DNA of 64,000 nt, taken from positions 52,762 to 116,761 of the forward strand of contig BDDC01000092.1 of assembly GCA_001662425.1 (NCBI GenBank), written 5' to 3'. Each line of letters starts with the position of its first letter. Position 1 is the stretch's first letter. Source of the DNA: Chlamydomonas sphaeroides. Its lineage: Eukaryota > Chlorophyta > Chlorophyceae > Chlamydomonadales > Chlamydomonadaceae. This document shows, in pieces, positions 1-10,995 of the stretch. A model generated the notes under the pieces. That model did no database searches and had not been told where the DNA came from. It saw only the letters and a list, made by a program, of their open reading frames with translations. A program made the translations under genes and the position numbers.

Positions 1-3000
1 TAACATGTATGTTTACAAACAGGGAACATATAGAGTTGGTGCAGGGAACATATAGCGTGTGACTCCGTGTGGCCGCATGCGAACCGCGCTCCCGCCGTGC
101 TGTGCAGGTGCCCATCTGGGATGTGCCCCTGAAGGCCGACCCGCCGCCGCCTGCACCGTCGCCGCCGCCCTCCGAGGACGCGGCGCCAGCGGCCAGCGAC
201 GCGCCTGAAGCGTCCAGCGACAGGTGCGGCCGTGCTCCTTTGTGGGCACCTGCCATGTCGACGCCCCGGGCTGACACCCGGCGGCCGGCGCCGTGCCGCC
301 GGTCGCAAGCCACCAACCACCTGCTGGCACCCGCGTCGGCCTGTCCGGGCCCTTGCTCCGCCGCCTAGCAGCAAGCGAGGCGAAGCGCCTGCCGTCCTGC
401 CGTCCTGCATGCCTTGCCTGTCGCCGCCACAGCTGCTGCGAGCATCGCACAGCTGCATCCGCCCTGCCCTGCGCCCGCATCGTCCACAGCAAGTCGAGCA
501 TCCTGGCCAGCCTGCCCTCGCTGTGGGGCTGCAGCGCCACGCAGCAGCGGAGCGCAGCCGACGCCTCCGCCAAGGTGCGCGCTGCGGGCTGGCGGCGCCC
601 CACGACCTCGCACCAGCCACAGCACCCGCGCTGCGGCGAGGCAGCGCGCTGCCCGGCCCACCCCCAAGGAGCCTCTGCGCCGCCTCCCCGCCCGGCACAG
701 CTTCCTCCCACCATGGCGTGACCCCACGAGAAACCAAGCCAAGTGACGGCCGCGCCCCCGCCTCGGCCGGCCGCCTGCTGCGGTGCTCCCGGCCCCACGC
801 GGCGCCCTTTCACAGCACCTGCCTGCTGCCCTCCACCCCGGTCCCCTCACCAAGCTCGCCGCGGCCCGCCTGGCCGCACCTCACCCCACCTCAGGGATCC
901 GCCGCGCCCGCGGCGCCGCCACCGCCACCGCCGCCACCGCCGCCGCCGCCGCCACCGCCGCCGCTGTGGCAGGTAGGCGGCGTCGCAACAGGCGGCAGCG
1001 CCAGGCGTGCGGCCATGAGCGTGCGAGCGCTGCAGGAGGAGGGCCACGGCGGTGTGGCACGCATGGCACGGCATGTATCTACCTGCAACCACACCGTTGG
1101 TGCTGACGCCTGTCAAAGCTAGATGCGGTGACAACGCCCTGCATGCCCTGCCGCCTGCTGCAGGGCAAGCGCTACGAGCGGCGCATGGAGCGCACTGACA
1201 AGTCGCTGCCCGGCACCACCCGGCTGGACGTCAGCATGCAGCTGGTCAAGGCGGTGAGTCGTACCCACCGTACGGCCATAATGTACGGCAGTACGGACGG
1301 CGGGTTGGCGTACGGCGCAGCGCAGTGCGCCACCTGGCGTGCCCACATCGATGTCTGGTCCCCTGCGCCCCGCAGTCTGAGAGCGCCGCTGCGGCGGCGG
1401 CCGGCGCGGAGGAGGGCGCCACCACCGGTGGCGGCGGCGGCGGCGGCGCCGTGGACTGGGCGGCGGCGGACGTGGATGCGCCCTCCACCGCCCTGGCGGT
1501 GCCGTCGGCCTACGACGTGCGTGCGTGGGCAGCTTACGGCGGCGATGGGGCCACGGAGCATCCGCCACACAGCATGTGGGGCTCCAACAGTGGGCGGCAC
1601 CGCCGCCGAGCGCTTGGGAGGTCATTCGTTGCAACGTCGCCTGGGTCCTAGGACACTGTTTGTCGCCCATGGCCCGCACCCCACCCCACCCTGCAGACGG
1701 CCGTGAGCGACTTCATGGTGGCGGCGGGGCCCCACGCGCTGCTGCGGGCGCTGTTCTCGCCCGACTCGGAGCTGCAGGACCTCATCGCCAAGGGCGAGGT
1801 GGGTGGTGGGGCGTACGCAGGTTGACTTTCTCCAAAAATCAACCTGCGCGGGGGAGAGAGTCAACCAGCGCGGGGGGAAGAGAGTCAACCAGGTCGGGGC
1901 CTGGCCGGAGAAGCGGGGAGGCAGTCTGGTGGGTCGGGACGTGTGCCATGTTGCCGCCCTCGCAACGTCTGCCCATCTTAAACCCCTCCCCCGCGCCGCC
2001 TGCCGCAGTCTCTGACCGACATGAAGGTCGGCACTTGGGGGCCCGACCCCGAGGGCAACGCGCTCCTGGTACGGCAGCTGTCGTACATGAAGCCCACGGT
2101 GGTGGGGCTCACGTCCGTACAGAGCTTGCAGAAGGTACGGCAGCTCACAGACCACGTCACGGCACGGCACGGCAAACAGCCGAGCGCCGTGTCCGCGGCG
2201 GCGCACTGCGCGGCCACCGCGCGAGCGCGCCGTCGAGCCTTATGGAGCATCACAGCACAGCACAGCACAGCACAGCACAGCGTCTCGTGCACTATTGCGA
2301 CCGTGACTGCATGCTGCAACGCGCCCGTCTGCCTGCCCTCCTCGCAGGTCATCGTGAGCCACGACGGCGGCTTTGTGGTACACAACGTGGTGACGCCCAC
2401 GGTGCCGCCCGTGGGCCAGTGCGTGCACATCCTGCTGCAGGTGGGGGGCCGCTGGGCGGGGGGCGGCAACAAAGCCTTTGTACCACTATGGGTTAGCTTT
2501 GATGGGGTGCAACACACATGACGTGTATGCGTATGTGCATGTGCCGGGGTGCGTGCCAGCCCAGTGCTGCTGCGTGCACGCACGCTGTGCTGCAGGTGGG
2601 GGCAGGGCTGAGGTCTGTGGGGCCGCGAGAGGGCGTCATCTCCAGCCGCAGGAGCGGCGGCGTCGTGCCGGCCATTCGGGCAATTCGGGCAAACGCGCAT
2701 TCCCCCAGCCCGCAAGCATGGCCCACACCACACGCCGCGCGAAACCCTGGCTGCCGCCTCCCTCCGCGCCCCCGGCCCCCGGCAGGTGGTGGGCAAGCAC
2801 GCCGGCCCCGGCAAGACGCACTTGGCTGCGACCATGAAGGTACAGGATGCATACGCACATATGCATTTGATTGTAGTGTGCATTGTGCATGTCAAACGCT
2901 GCATCATCGACTCCGCGCCACGCTACACCACATGGGGGCACCGCCATGCCGCCGGCATGAAGGTGTATGTGCTCGCCCATGAGCTAGGTGTGTGACCATG

Positions 3001-4159
3001 AGTGGCGAGCCCAGGGCATTGCTAGCCCGAGCTTGCCTTGATGCCTGACCACCCATCCTACCCACCACCAAACTGCCAACCGCGCACGGCCAACCACCCC
3101 AACCCCAGACCCAATGGTTCAAGACCGGCATGATGGTGGGTTGGGTCGGCAGGGGGCGGTACGGCAGGGCCAGCCATTTCCCACCCTTCGATTCACCCGG
3201 TTGCGCCCGTGAGTCGTCACCCTGGCCCGCCGTACACCCTCCGTACGCCCCCCGTACGCCCTCCTCACGCTGCCGTACGCATGCAGGTGTCGGCGGTCAA
3301 GGGGCAGGTGGAAAAGGAGTCGCCCAAGGACGCGCGAAAGTACTTCGCCACCGCCCAGCGGGTGCGCCGTACGTCTGCGTTGCCGTACATTCGTCATGCG
3401 TACAGGGCCGCCCATGCCGTACCAGCATCGCAGCCACCACGCGCTGCACGGAGGGGGCCGTACAGCTCTCTCCACCCGTACCGCATACTGCGCGGCTTCA
3501 TAGCGATACATGGTTCACGCGGTGCATCGCCAGAGCTAGTGATGATGCCACCGCCCCCCGCCCCACGTGGAGAGACAATCGCATCAGGAGCCGACCGCGA
3601 CACCCCATCCGCCTGACCTAGGTTTGCAAAGCTGCTCTAAATCCGCCATAGCGTTTTCATGGAATCCATAGAATGCGCTCTCCCGACCCCCCAGGTGCTG
3701 GCGGAGAAGCTGGGCGTCGTGGAGGGCGGCGCTGCTGCGGCCGCCGGAGCAGCCGGCGGCGCGGCAGCGGCCGCCGGCGGCGCGGCCTTCGCGCCGCCGC
3801 CGCCGCCGCCGCCGCCGGAGCCCCTCAGCCTGGCCGAGGCGGCGGCGACGCCAGTGGGGGTGGCGGTGCTGGTGTCTTGGGGGCTGGTCCTGCTGGCTCT
3901 GCTGCTGCTGTGGCGGCTCAGCGGGCAGCTAGGGCGCAACGCGGCGGCGGTGGAGCAGGTGGGTGGGAGGGCAAGGCGGGCGGGCGGGCTGGCAAGTAAC
4001 CAGGGTGGTGGTGCGGGTCTGCAGGAGGCTTTTGCGGTCGACATAACTTGCTTGGAGTGGGCGCTACTGCTACGCCCTCCCCCCTCGCCTCCGCTGCCGC
4101 AGGTGCGGGCGCTGCTGGCGCAGGGAGGTGTGGGGCATGCGTGCCGCGCGGCGCTGTGA
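1..4159 (+). CDS. C2/VASt-domain membrane protein, 3' part (VASt-A)
   Basis: The gene enters from the left edge; only its C-terminal part is present. Exons: 108-223, 895-972, 1164-1253, 1376-1516, 1697-1798, 2009-2134, 2348-2440, 2786-2839, 3109-3135, 3287-3361, 3695-3958, 4103-4159. All junctions from 972 on keep phase; the 223-to-895 junction does not, and an acceptor at 854 would repair it. The protein reads PIWDVPLKAD, a Pro run ending PLWQ, GKRYERRMER, then a VASt domain (VDWAAADVDAP to KYFATAQR), an Ala/Pro linker and one hydrophobic helix near the C-terminus (GVAVLVSWGLVLLALLLL). VASt domains bind sterols or lipids, and the family often anchors by a C-terminal helix at membrane contact sites. 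This order and most intron positions match the gene at 58821-64000, so the two are paralogues. Ligand and location are inferred from the family only. Confidence 0.82.
1819..1850. repeat. Short perfect inverted repeat in VASt-A intron
   Basis: CGCAGGTTGA and TCAACCTGCG, 10-bp arms with a 12-base loop, about 20 bases after the donor at 1798. GAGTCAACCAG units follow at about 1857 and 1880. Confidence 0.85.
2249..2280. repeat. (CACAG)n microsatellite
   Basis: Six CACAG/AGCAC pentamers in a VASt-A intron. A similar run is at 61927-61951 in an intron of the paralogue, but not at the same intron position. Confidence 0.95.
2571..2600 (+). repeat. Copy of VASt-A exon end plus 5' splice site
   Basis: TGCGTGCACGCACGCTGTGC then TGCAGGTGGGGG matches the exon end and donor at 2420-2447 (TGCGTGCACATCCTGCTGCA|G, GTGGGGG). 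The offset is 154 bases. Confidence 0.8.
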
Positions 4160-4786
4160 GAGGCGCGAGCGGCGGCGCTGGCGGCGCGGCGATAACCAGC
4201 ATGGTTGTGGTGCTGTCGACAGCATGGGGCGCCGTGTCGCAGGTGTTGCGGTGTGGGGAGGTGGTAAGCAGTCGGGTGTTGCGGTGTGGGGTGGGGTGGT
4301 GTGCTGCTCGTGTGTTGGAGCTGGGCTGGTGCGTGTAGTTGCCGTAGGGCTCGTGGAGCCCGGGGCTGGTGAGAGGGGTGTGGTGCTGGCGGGCCGCCGT
4401 GCGGAGGCACGCCTGGCCTCCAAACCGTGCGCTTGGGGCGGCTGGCGGGGCAGCAGCCCGGGCTGCACGGCGCCGGGCTCTGGGCAGGCCCCGGGGCGCT
4501 GCCCCGGCGGGGCAGCGGCTGGGTGGGAGGGCTGCAGGTGGCGGCCTGGCTGTGGGGGGGGGGCTGGCGGGTGTGGGTGGGGCAGCACGTGCTGCGCTGC
4601 GTTGGCCTTCCCCCCCCGTGGGGTACGGCAGCAGCGTGCGGTCCGGGGCCCCGCGTTGCCAGCGCGTTGGCGTGATGAGGTTGAGGACTTGAGGTTGGGG
4701 CAGGGGCAGTGTGCGAGCCGGTGCGAGGCTGGGCGGGGGGCATGCATGGGGCATCATGCGAGCTGTCGCGCGTACGGGCCACTGAG

Positions 4787-4791
4787 TTACA
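4787..4791 (-). terminator. TGTAA poly(A) signal of EXD2
   Basis: TTACA on the + strand, which is TGTAA for the leftward EXD2 gene whose stop is at 5403. It is the only copy I see between the stop and the neighbouring gene, giving a 3' UTR of about 610 bases. Confidence 0.5.
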
Positions 4792-4797
4792 TAGCTG

Positions 4798-4802
4798 TGT
4801 AA
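4798..4802 (+). terminator. TGTAA poly(A) signal of VASt-A
   Basis: First TGTAA after the stop at 4159, giving a 3' UTR of about 640 bases. TGTAA is the standard poly(A) signal of Chlamydomonas-type algae. The signal of the convergent EXD2 gene lies 7 bases to the left. Confidence 0.6.
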
Positions 4803-5402
4803 ATACGCACTCATCCAAGGTGCCTTGCGACCGCCAGGCCCGTGCGGCTCCCCGGTCCCCGCCGGGCACGCCACCCAGCCCCGGCACACCGTGCTGACGC
4901 CGGACGCCTGCCTCCTTCATGGCGCACTCACGTTTCGGCACGCCTCCACACGCTCGCATGGGACCGCCCGCCACACCCCGGCAGCCCGCTACAGGCCTGC
5001 AGCGCGGCACCCGCTTGACTTCCAGCCGGGGTATTGCCTGACACCACCACTACAGCCACATCATCCGCCAACAACTCGCCGCCCCAACCGCCGCACCGAG
5101 ACACAACAGCGGCCACAAGGCTGCAGCCACCAGCGCAGTCCGCACTCCCACGGGGCTCCCGGCCCAGCGGCCGCCCGCCCCGCCCGCCCTCGCCTGCTCC
5201 CAACCCTCGGCCTCCCCGTCGCTAGCCCCCCTCCCCCATCGCCACCTCCCACGGGCCCGCGCCCTAGGAGACTCCCAGTCAGGCGGCGGCCCCTCGGTGC
5301 CCTGCTCCGGCCTCCCGCCCCTCCCAACCCTCTCAACCGCGCCCTCAGCATCCGCGCTACCACGGCCCCCTCCCATCCCCATACGACACCGCCTCCGCGC
5401 TA

Positions 5403-7863
5403 CTACGGCCGCCCGCCCTCCCCTCCACCCGCCCCCGCCCCCTCGCCCTCTGCGCTCTCTGCGCCCTCCGGGTCGGCGCTGTTGGCGACGCGGGCGTCCA
5501 CCCTCCAGTGCGGCGGCATATGGCGCGGGCGCATGGCGTCCAGGAAGTGCTGCCGCCAGCCCCGGATAAAGGCCTCCAGTGCTGGGCGACCGCCGGGCGC
5601 CAGCGAGGCCACCACCAGCTCCGCGTGGCTGCGCCTGGGGGCGAGCAGGGCGGGAGAGAAGGGAGGGGGCCGGGCGGGGGTTTGAGGCGTATAAAATGGG
5701 TAGAGGTTGCGGAAGCAGTGACGAGGGTCCCGGTGCAGGCAACATCCCCAGCTCCCGCATGTACGCGGGCCCCAGCGCACTCGGGGTTTGAGGGGGGTAA
5801 AGGGGGTTTGAAGGGGTTGGGGAGGGCGCAGGAGGCGGGCGGCGTCGTGGAGGGGCGATGCGGCAGGCGGCGCTGCGCCCCTCGCAGCTGCACACGGCGG
5901 CGTGGGCCGGAAAAGGCAGGAGGCGGCCGGAGGGACGAGGCCGCCGCTGCCCTCAGCGATCGCATGCCGGGGCCACCAGTCTACAGCAGCACCCACAGCG
6001 GCGGCAGCGCCACCCCGCGGTCGCTCCGCGCCTCCCTCCTTCCCCCGCTGGCCGGCCCGCTCCCCCTCACCAGCCCTCGTCCGCCTGCCGCGGGTCCACC
6101 TCCGCCGCCTGCCGCACCAGCTCCTCGTCCACCGCCTCCACACCGAAGTGCGCGCACAGCAGCGACTCCAGCTGCTGCCGGCGCTCAGGCGGCAGCGTCA
6201 CCTGCGGGCGCCGGGCGAAGCCGAGGGAAGAAAACGGGAGGGCGAGGACGCTGTTGGGCATCACTGGAGAGGCCCATCGGGCGGGCAGGGGCCGCGAGGG
6301 CAGGGGCCGCGAGGGCAGGGGCCGCGAGGGCAGGGGCCGAGAAGCAGGGGCCGGGAGTGCAGGGGCTGAGAGAGCAGGGGCTGAGAGGGCAGGGGCGGGG
6401 CCCGCGCACCGTCGCCGTCAGCGCAGCCCAACCGCCCTGTGGTGTGCGGTGCCTAGCATCAGTCGGATGTGGTGTGGAGCGCACATTGGTGTTGGCCAGC
6501 GCAACACATCACAACACTGCATATCACCGCATACCACCGCATACCACCGTATACCACCGCGTATCACCGCGATACATACATACCACACGCCGGTGGACTG
6601 TGCTGCCTACACCTACACACAACGGTGTCGGGGGGAAGCGCACCTTGGTGTTGGCCAGCGCCCGGCCCGCGCTGCGCACTGCGCCCAGCCCCTCGTCGTG
6701 GCGGTACTTGGCGCTGGCGGAGGGGCCTAGAGGGGCGCCCGCGGCCGCACCCAGCTGCGCCATGCGGGCCTGGTCGGCCAGGGAGCAGCCCTGGCGATGG
6801 GGATGGACGGGGCAGGGCCGGGCGTTGGGGGCTTGGGGGCGGGGCAAGGTTGGGGTTTGGGGGGCCACGGGCGCATGCTGCCGTGCAGGCACTTGCTGCC
6901 GTACAGCCCGGCGGTGCGTCGGCACATGCGCTTCGTACCTTGTGGCAGGACGGGCACATGAGCACGATGTCGTGGCTCAGGTCTGGCGCATGCGAGGCGG
7001 CGGAGGCGGGCGGGCGGGCGGCAGGTGGGCGGGCTGGAGGCGGGCGGGTTGTGGACACGTGGGCCGGTGCCGCGCCTCCTACGGCGGTTGCTTGACCTGG
7101 CACGCGGTCCTTCCGTTGCCGCTGCCTCGCTCCCACCAGACCCCACGGTGCGGTCACGACAGCAGCAGGGCCCCGCCCGTCAGCGCCCGCGCCCCATCGG
7201 CTCACGGCTCTTCATGGCCGTGGGGAAGTGCTGGCGGTAGCAGTGCGGCACCACGCTGTGCCGCAGGTAGTCGCCGCCGCTGCCGCACACGCAGCAGATG
7301 TTCTGCTTGTCGGCCTGCAGGGGCGGGGGATAGGAGCGGCGCGGGAGCAGCAGCGGCAGCAGGGGTCGGGCGAGCACTGGCGCAGGCTTCCTTAGCTTGA
7401 AACGGATCCGTGCCAGGCAGTGCAGCCCGGAGCAGCACCGCCAGCGCTGGACAACAGCGCCAGCCCGCACCCCCGCCTCGTCCGGCGGTATGGGTCGTCG
7501 GCGGGCATGCACGTCAACTCACCCAACTCCCCACGCCCCAAGTAACACGACCAACGCCGCCACTCCCAACCACCAACGACCAACCCCAGCCCGCACCCCC
7601 ACCTCACCAGGTAGTACTGGTCGTCGGCGTGCCCCCGGCCGCGCGGCTCAAAGCGCAGCTGCACCGTCAGAGGCCCGCCTCCCTCGCCCTCGCCTCCGCC
7701 GCCCGACACCACGCCCGCCAGGCCGCGCTCCAGGTACCAACGAATCTGGCGGCAGCAAGGCAGGACGGCGCATGACTTGGAGTGGCCATGAGAGGATGGC
7801 CGCGCGACGGGCGGTGGTGACAGTGTGGCAACGAAAGCCCCCGTTGGTCATGCGTGTGTGGCA

Positions 7864-7926
<63 letters not shown>

Positions 7927-7932
7927 CACCGG

Positions 7933-7999
<67 letters not shown>

Positions 8000-10893
8000 C
8001 CCCACAACCTTGCGCCCCACCTTTTTGGCGCCGCAGGTGCACAGCACGGCTCCGTCGGGGGCCTGCGGACACATAGCAGCAACACAACACAACATGGACA
8101 CACGCGGGAGGCACGATGGGCTGAGGGAGGACGCAGGTGTGGCCCGGCTGCCGCTGCAGCCGCGGCACCGCCCTACCGCCCTACCCCAACGGCGCCGCTG
8201 CCCCCCTCCAGCGCTCCTGACGCCGCCCCTGACCCCTTGCCGCACCGCAGTACCGCCCGTACGTACGACACCCGTACGACGCACCAGCAGGCGGCAGTTC
8301 TCGTACAGCACGCTCTTGCGGGTGGGCAGCTTGTGATCCGGGCGCTGCCGGGACCGGTCGCTGTCCCACCCCGTTCCTCCTCCGATGCCAGCGCCGCTGG
8401 AGCCGATGCGCGCTGTGGAGGCCTTCCGACTGGCGGGCGCAGCCGGCGAGGCTCCCGGGCCCATCACCTGCGCCGCGTGGTGGCGAGGGCGCTTGCGTCA
8501 GCAGGGCGGGCCGCAGCAGGTCGCTGCGCAGCCGGGTTGTGACTGGAACGGATCATACATACGCAGGGAAGGACACCTTGTAGCATAGCGCACATAGCGC
8601 ATTGTACGACAGTAAGGCGGTGTGGCGCCGCACTCACCTGCGCCAGGCGCTTGCCCTTGAGCCCCGCGAACGTGTCGCGGAACGGCGCCGCAAAGGCAGC
8701 CGCCGCAGCCTCCTCCTGCGTGGCCCGCGATCCTGGCACAAGCCCCTGCCGCGCTGCCGCTGGCGGCCCCGCACCGGCGACCACTCCAGGCGCCGCGGCG
8801 GCCGACGCGACGGCCGTGACGGCGAAGACCGTGTCCAGCGCGGCGGCGGTTGGCGTGGCGGCGGTGGCGGCGGCCACGGCAGCGGCGGCGAGGCTGTGGC
8901 GGCGGTGCAGCTCCAGCAGCACCTCGCGGGACAGCCAGGCGTCGTGGGCGGCGTACGCCACCTCAGGGGGTGGCAAGGGGCGGGGCGCCGGAGGGGGGGC
9001 AGCGCGTCTCGGTGCACCGCCCTGCAGTGCAGTGCACACTGCGCGAGGGAGCTGGGGCGCTGCAGGGAGCGTCGTGGGCCACGTGAAGGCGGCAATCGGC
9101 AGCCGCGAGCCTCCCCCACGCCCCCGGTCCGGAAGCGCGCAGCGCCGAGCTCCCAGCCCCAGGGGTCTCCACATCCAAGGGGCCCCCACACCCCAGGGGC
9201 GCACCTGCTCATCGCTAAGCCGCTCCGCCCCCCAGGCGCTCCGCTGCTGCCCCTTATCAAGACCCCGCCCCAGCAGCGCCGCCGCCAGCGCCGCCAGGCT
9301 GCCGCCCGCCGCCAGGCAGCCGGGGGCGGTGGCGCCCGCCACCAGGCGCACGTCCACGGCGCCGCGCACCTGGGGAGAGGAGAGAGAGGGGGGGCCGCCA
9401 CGGAAAACACACACGCACACACGGCTTGGGACACATATGCAAGATGAGCGTCAGGGGCGGACGCCGTACGCCCAGCTTCCTCGCTGCACGGCACGTGTGG
9501 TACGGCAAAGCAAGCGCGGCACTCACGGCGACGCCGTAGTCTCGCGCCAGCCGCCGCACGTCCTCCTGGATGCCCAGGCCGGCCTTGATGACCCGCGGGT
9601 CGGTCAGCAGGGCCGCCACCGCCGCAGGCAGCCGCCGCGCCGGCTCGGCTTGCCCGGGGCCGGGCACAAGGTCCGCGCCGGCATCATGCGCGGGCGAGCC
9701 GCCGGCTGCGGCTGCGGCTGCATCGCCGGGCGCCGCGTCCGCCGCGGCGGCGGCCAGGCTGGCGGCGCTGCCGCAGGCGGGCATGCTGGCGGCGCTGGCG
9801 TGGGCGCAGATCCCTCCGCCGGTGCGCAGCAGCCAGACGCAGCGGGCCGTGGCCACCTGCAGCAGCGCTATGCTGTGGGGTGGGAGGGGAGCAGGGAGCA
9901 GGGGCCGGGCGGTAGGAGGCGGGGGGCAGGCGAGGGGCGCTCGGGCAGGGCAAGGGCAGGGCGTACGTCCTGCGACGAAGCCTCGCGCGGAAACCTCACG
10001 TGTCCTGTGTCTGCCCGGCTGCCCGGCTGCCGTACGCACCGGTGCCGTACGCCGGGCTGCAGCTCCGGCTGCCACTCCGCGTCCAGGCCCAGTACCGCCA
10101 GGCACTCGTCGCCGCCGCCAGGCAGCGCCGCCGCCAGCGCCGCCAGCTCCCCCAGCACCACCGGCTCGTCGTCCGGCGGCAGCGCCGACAGTTCCACCAG
10201 CCGCACCTCCAGGCCTGGATCTGAAACCGGCGCCGGATCCGGTTTGCTGCACGGATTTCTGCCTGCTGGTAGCGGCGGCGCCGCCGCTACTGGCAGCAGC
10301 GGCGGCAGAGCGACCCTGAAGACCATCGTGTGCGCGCCAACGGTGGTGACGCGGGCGACAACAGCGCCGTCAGCGGCGGCGGCGCCGCCTGAGGTGGCGG
10401 CGCCGCTGGCGCGCAGCCGCAGCCAGCGGGTCAGCGTACGGCCGACGGCAAGTACGGCGCCTGTGGCGCCGCCAGGGCGAGCCGCCGGCGCCAGCCGCCA
10501 GCGGACATACGCTGTGACCAACCCGGCGGCGGCCAGGCCAGCGGCGGCGGCGCCGACAGCGGCGCCGACGCGTGGACCGCCGCCGGACCGCCGGTGGGCG
10601 TGACTCGCGCGCCGCCGCCGGCTCGCGCCGTGCGAGGCACCGTGCACGGCAGCGGCGCCGCTACGGATGTTGGGCGGGCCCGGCGGCGGTCCGCCGCCGC
10701 CGCCGCCAGTCATTGCATGCCTGTGATGATGTTGTGAGTGATGGTGGTGGTGGCTGGCGGCGATACCGGCGGCGGCGGCGGCGCCCCCGCCGTCAGCATG
10801 GGCGTGGCTGCCGCCGTCGCTACTGTGCTGACTTGATGCCCTCCGCCTCGCCGTCGAGCCTGCGGGTAGCGAGACAGCGTCAGCGACCTGCAT
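5403..10893 (-). CDS. EXD2: EXD2-like 3'-5' exonuclease
   Basis: Twelve exons on the minus strand: 10893-10040, 9872-9527, 9369-9205, 8961-8638, 8467-8285, 8062-8021, 7745-7608, 7314-7206, 6982-6939, 6790-6644, 6201-6071, 5634-5403; every junction keeps phase, giving 904 aa. The start is the first ATG after an in-frame TAG. The N-terminus has a His-rich run, then a hydrophobic segment (VGAAVGAAAAGLAAAGLV) that fits the N-terminal anchor of animal EXD2. The DEDDy exonuclease motifs are present: GLDAEW, IQEDVRRLARDYG and YAAHDAWLS. The C-terminal half follows EXD2 closely: LYENCRLL, LCTCGAKK, LRFEPRG, a CCVCG..HCYRQHF..CPSCHK zinc-binding-like block, and WRQHFLDAMRPRHMPPHW. Animal EXD2 acts in DNA end processing and in organelles; the role here is inferred. 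It is much longer than human EXD2 because of Ala/Gly insertions. It lies 102 bp downstream of the RING gene. Confidence 0.9.
5690..5726 (-). repeat. Dispersed intronic motif A, EXD2 copy
   Basis: On the minus strand TCGTCACTGCTTCCGCAACC then TCTACCCATTTTATAC; nearly identical to 32308-32343. In EXD2 sense orientation it ends about 55 bases before the exon 12 acceptor. Confidence 0.75.
6288..6397. repeat. G-rich minisatellite in EXD2 intron 10
   Basis: About seven copies of a roughly 15-base unit, CAGGGGCCGCGAGGG, that drift toward CAGGGGCTGAGAG. It lies between EXD2 exons 10 and 11. The run of GGGG blocks could form a G-quadruplex in the + strand. Confidence 0.85.
6478..6502 (-). repeat. Copy of EXD2 exon 10 end plus 5' splice site
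   Basis: Minus-strand GCGCTGGCCAACACCAATGT is nearly identical to the exon 10 tail at 6660-6644 (GCGCTGGCCAACACCAAGGT); GTGCGCT follows in both. The copy is about 160 bases inside the intron. Confidence 0.85.
6525..6585. repeat. CATACCACCG repeat in EXD2 intron 10
   Basis: Imperfect 10-base units (CATACCACCG, TATCACCGCG) repeat about six times in the same intron as the minisatellite. Confidence 0.6.
7460..7503 (-). repeat. Decayed copy of EXD2 exon 7 end plus 5' splice site
   Basis: Read on the minus strand, this intron segment matches the exon 7 tail and donor at 7632-7586: GCCGACGACC and then GGGGGTGCGGGCTGG are shared, with the donor GT changed to AC. The copy lies about 126 bases into the intron. 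Confidence 0.75.
7862..7999. repeat. (GGCA)n microsatellite in EXD2 intron 6
   Basis: More than 30 GGCA tetranucleotides, interrupted once near 7928-7935 by a CACC. It lies in the intron between EXD2 exons 6 (8062-8021) and 7 (7745-7608) and explains the repetitive open frames here (AGRQ or ACLP), which are not genes. Confidence 0.97.
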
Positions 10894-10981
10894 GCGCAAT
10901 TGCTGCGTAGCAGGCTGCTATCCGCAGGCTCGACGTCAGCGACCTGCATGCGCAATTGCTGCGTAGCAGGCTGCTATCCGC
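10878..10981. repeat. 56-bp tandem duplication between RING and EXD2 genes
   Basis: A 48-base block, starting CGTCAGCGACCTGCATGCGC, occurs at 10878-10925 and again at 10934-10981 without a mismatch; the period is 56 bases. The right copy fills most of the RING-EXD2 spacer and the left copy contains the EXD2 start codon. Because 56 is not a multiple of 3, the extra ATG in the right copy is out of frame with EXD2. Confidence 0.95.
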
Positions 10982-10995
10982 TGATGGCTGTCAGC

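Noticed and set aside
2786..2990. Donor copy in VASt-A after exon 2839 (CATGAAGGT near 2957)
   Set aside because: Only about nine bases match well; it may belong to the exon-end duplication set, but the evidence is too thin to count.
5508..7400. 630-codon + strand frame
   Set aside because: Antisense shadow of EXD2 exons 9-12 and their introns; low complexity with no motif.
7862..7999. CRISPR-like regular repeats
   Set aside because: A plain tetranucleotide microsatellite with no unique spacers, in a eukaryotic intron.
7667..8467. Long open frames with AGRQ or CLPA repeats
   Set aside because: They are translations of the (GGCA)n microsatellite inside an EXD2 intron.
8651..10603. 650-codon + strand frame
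   Set aside because: Antisense of EXD2 exons 1-4; the minus strand carries all exonuclease motifs.
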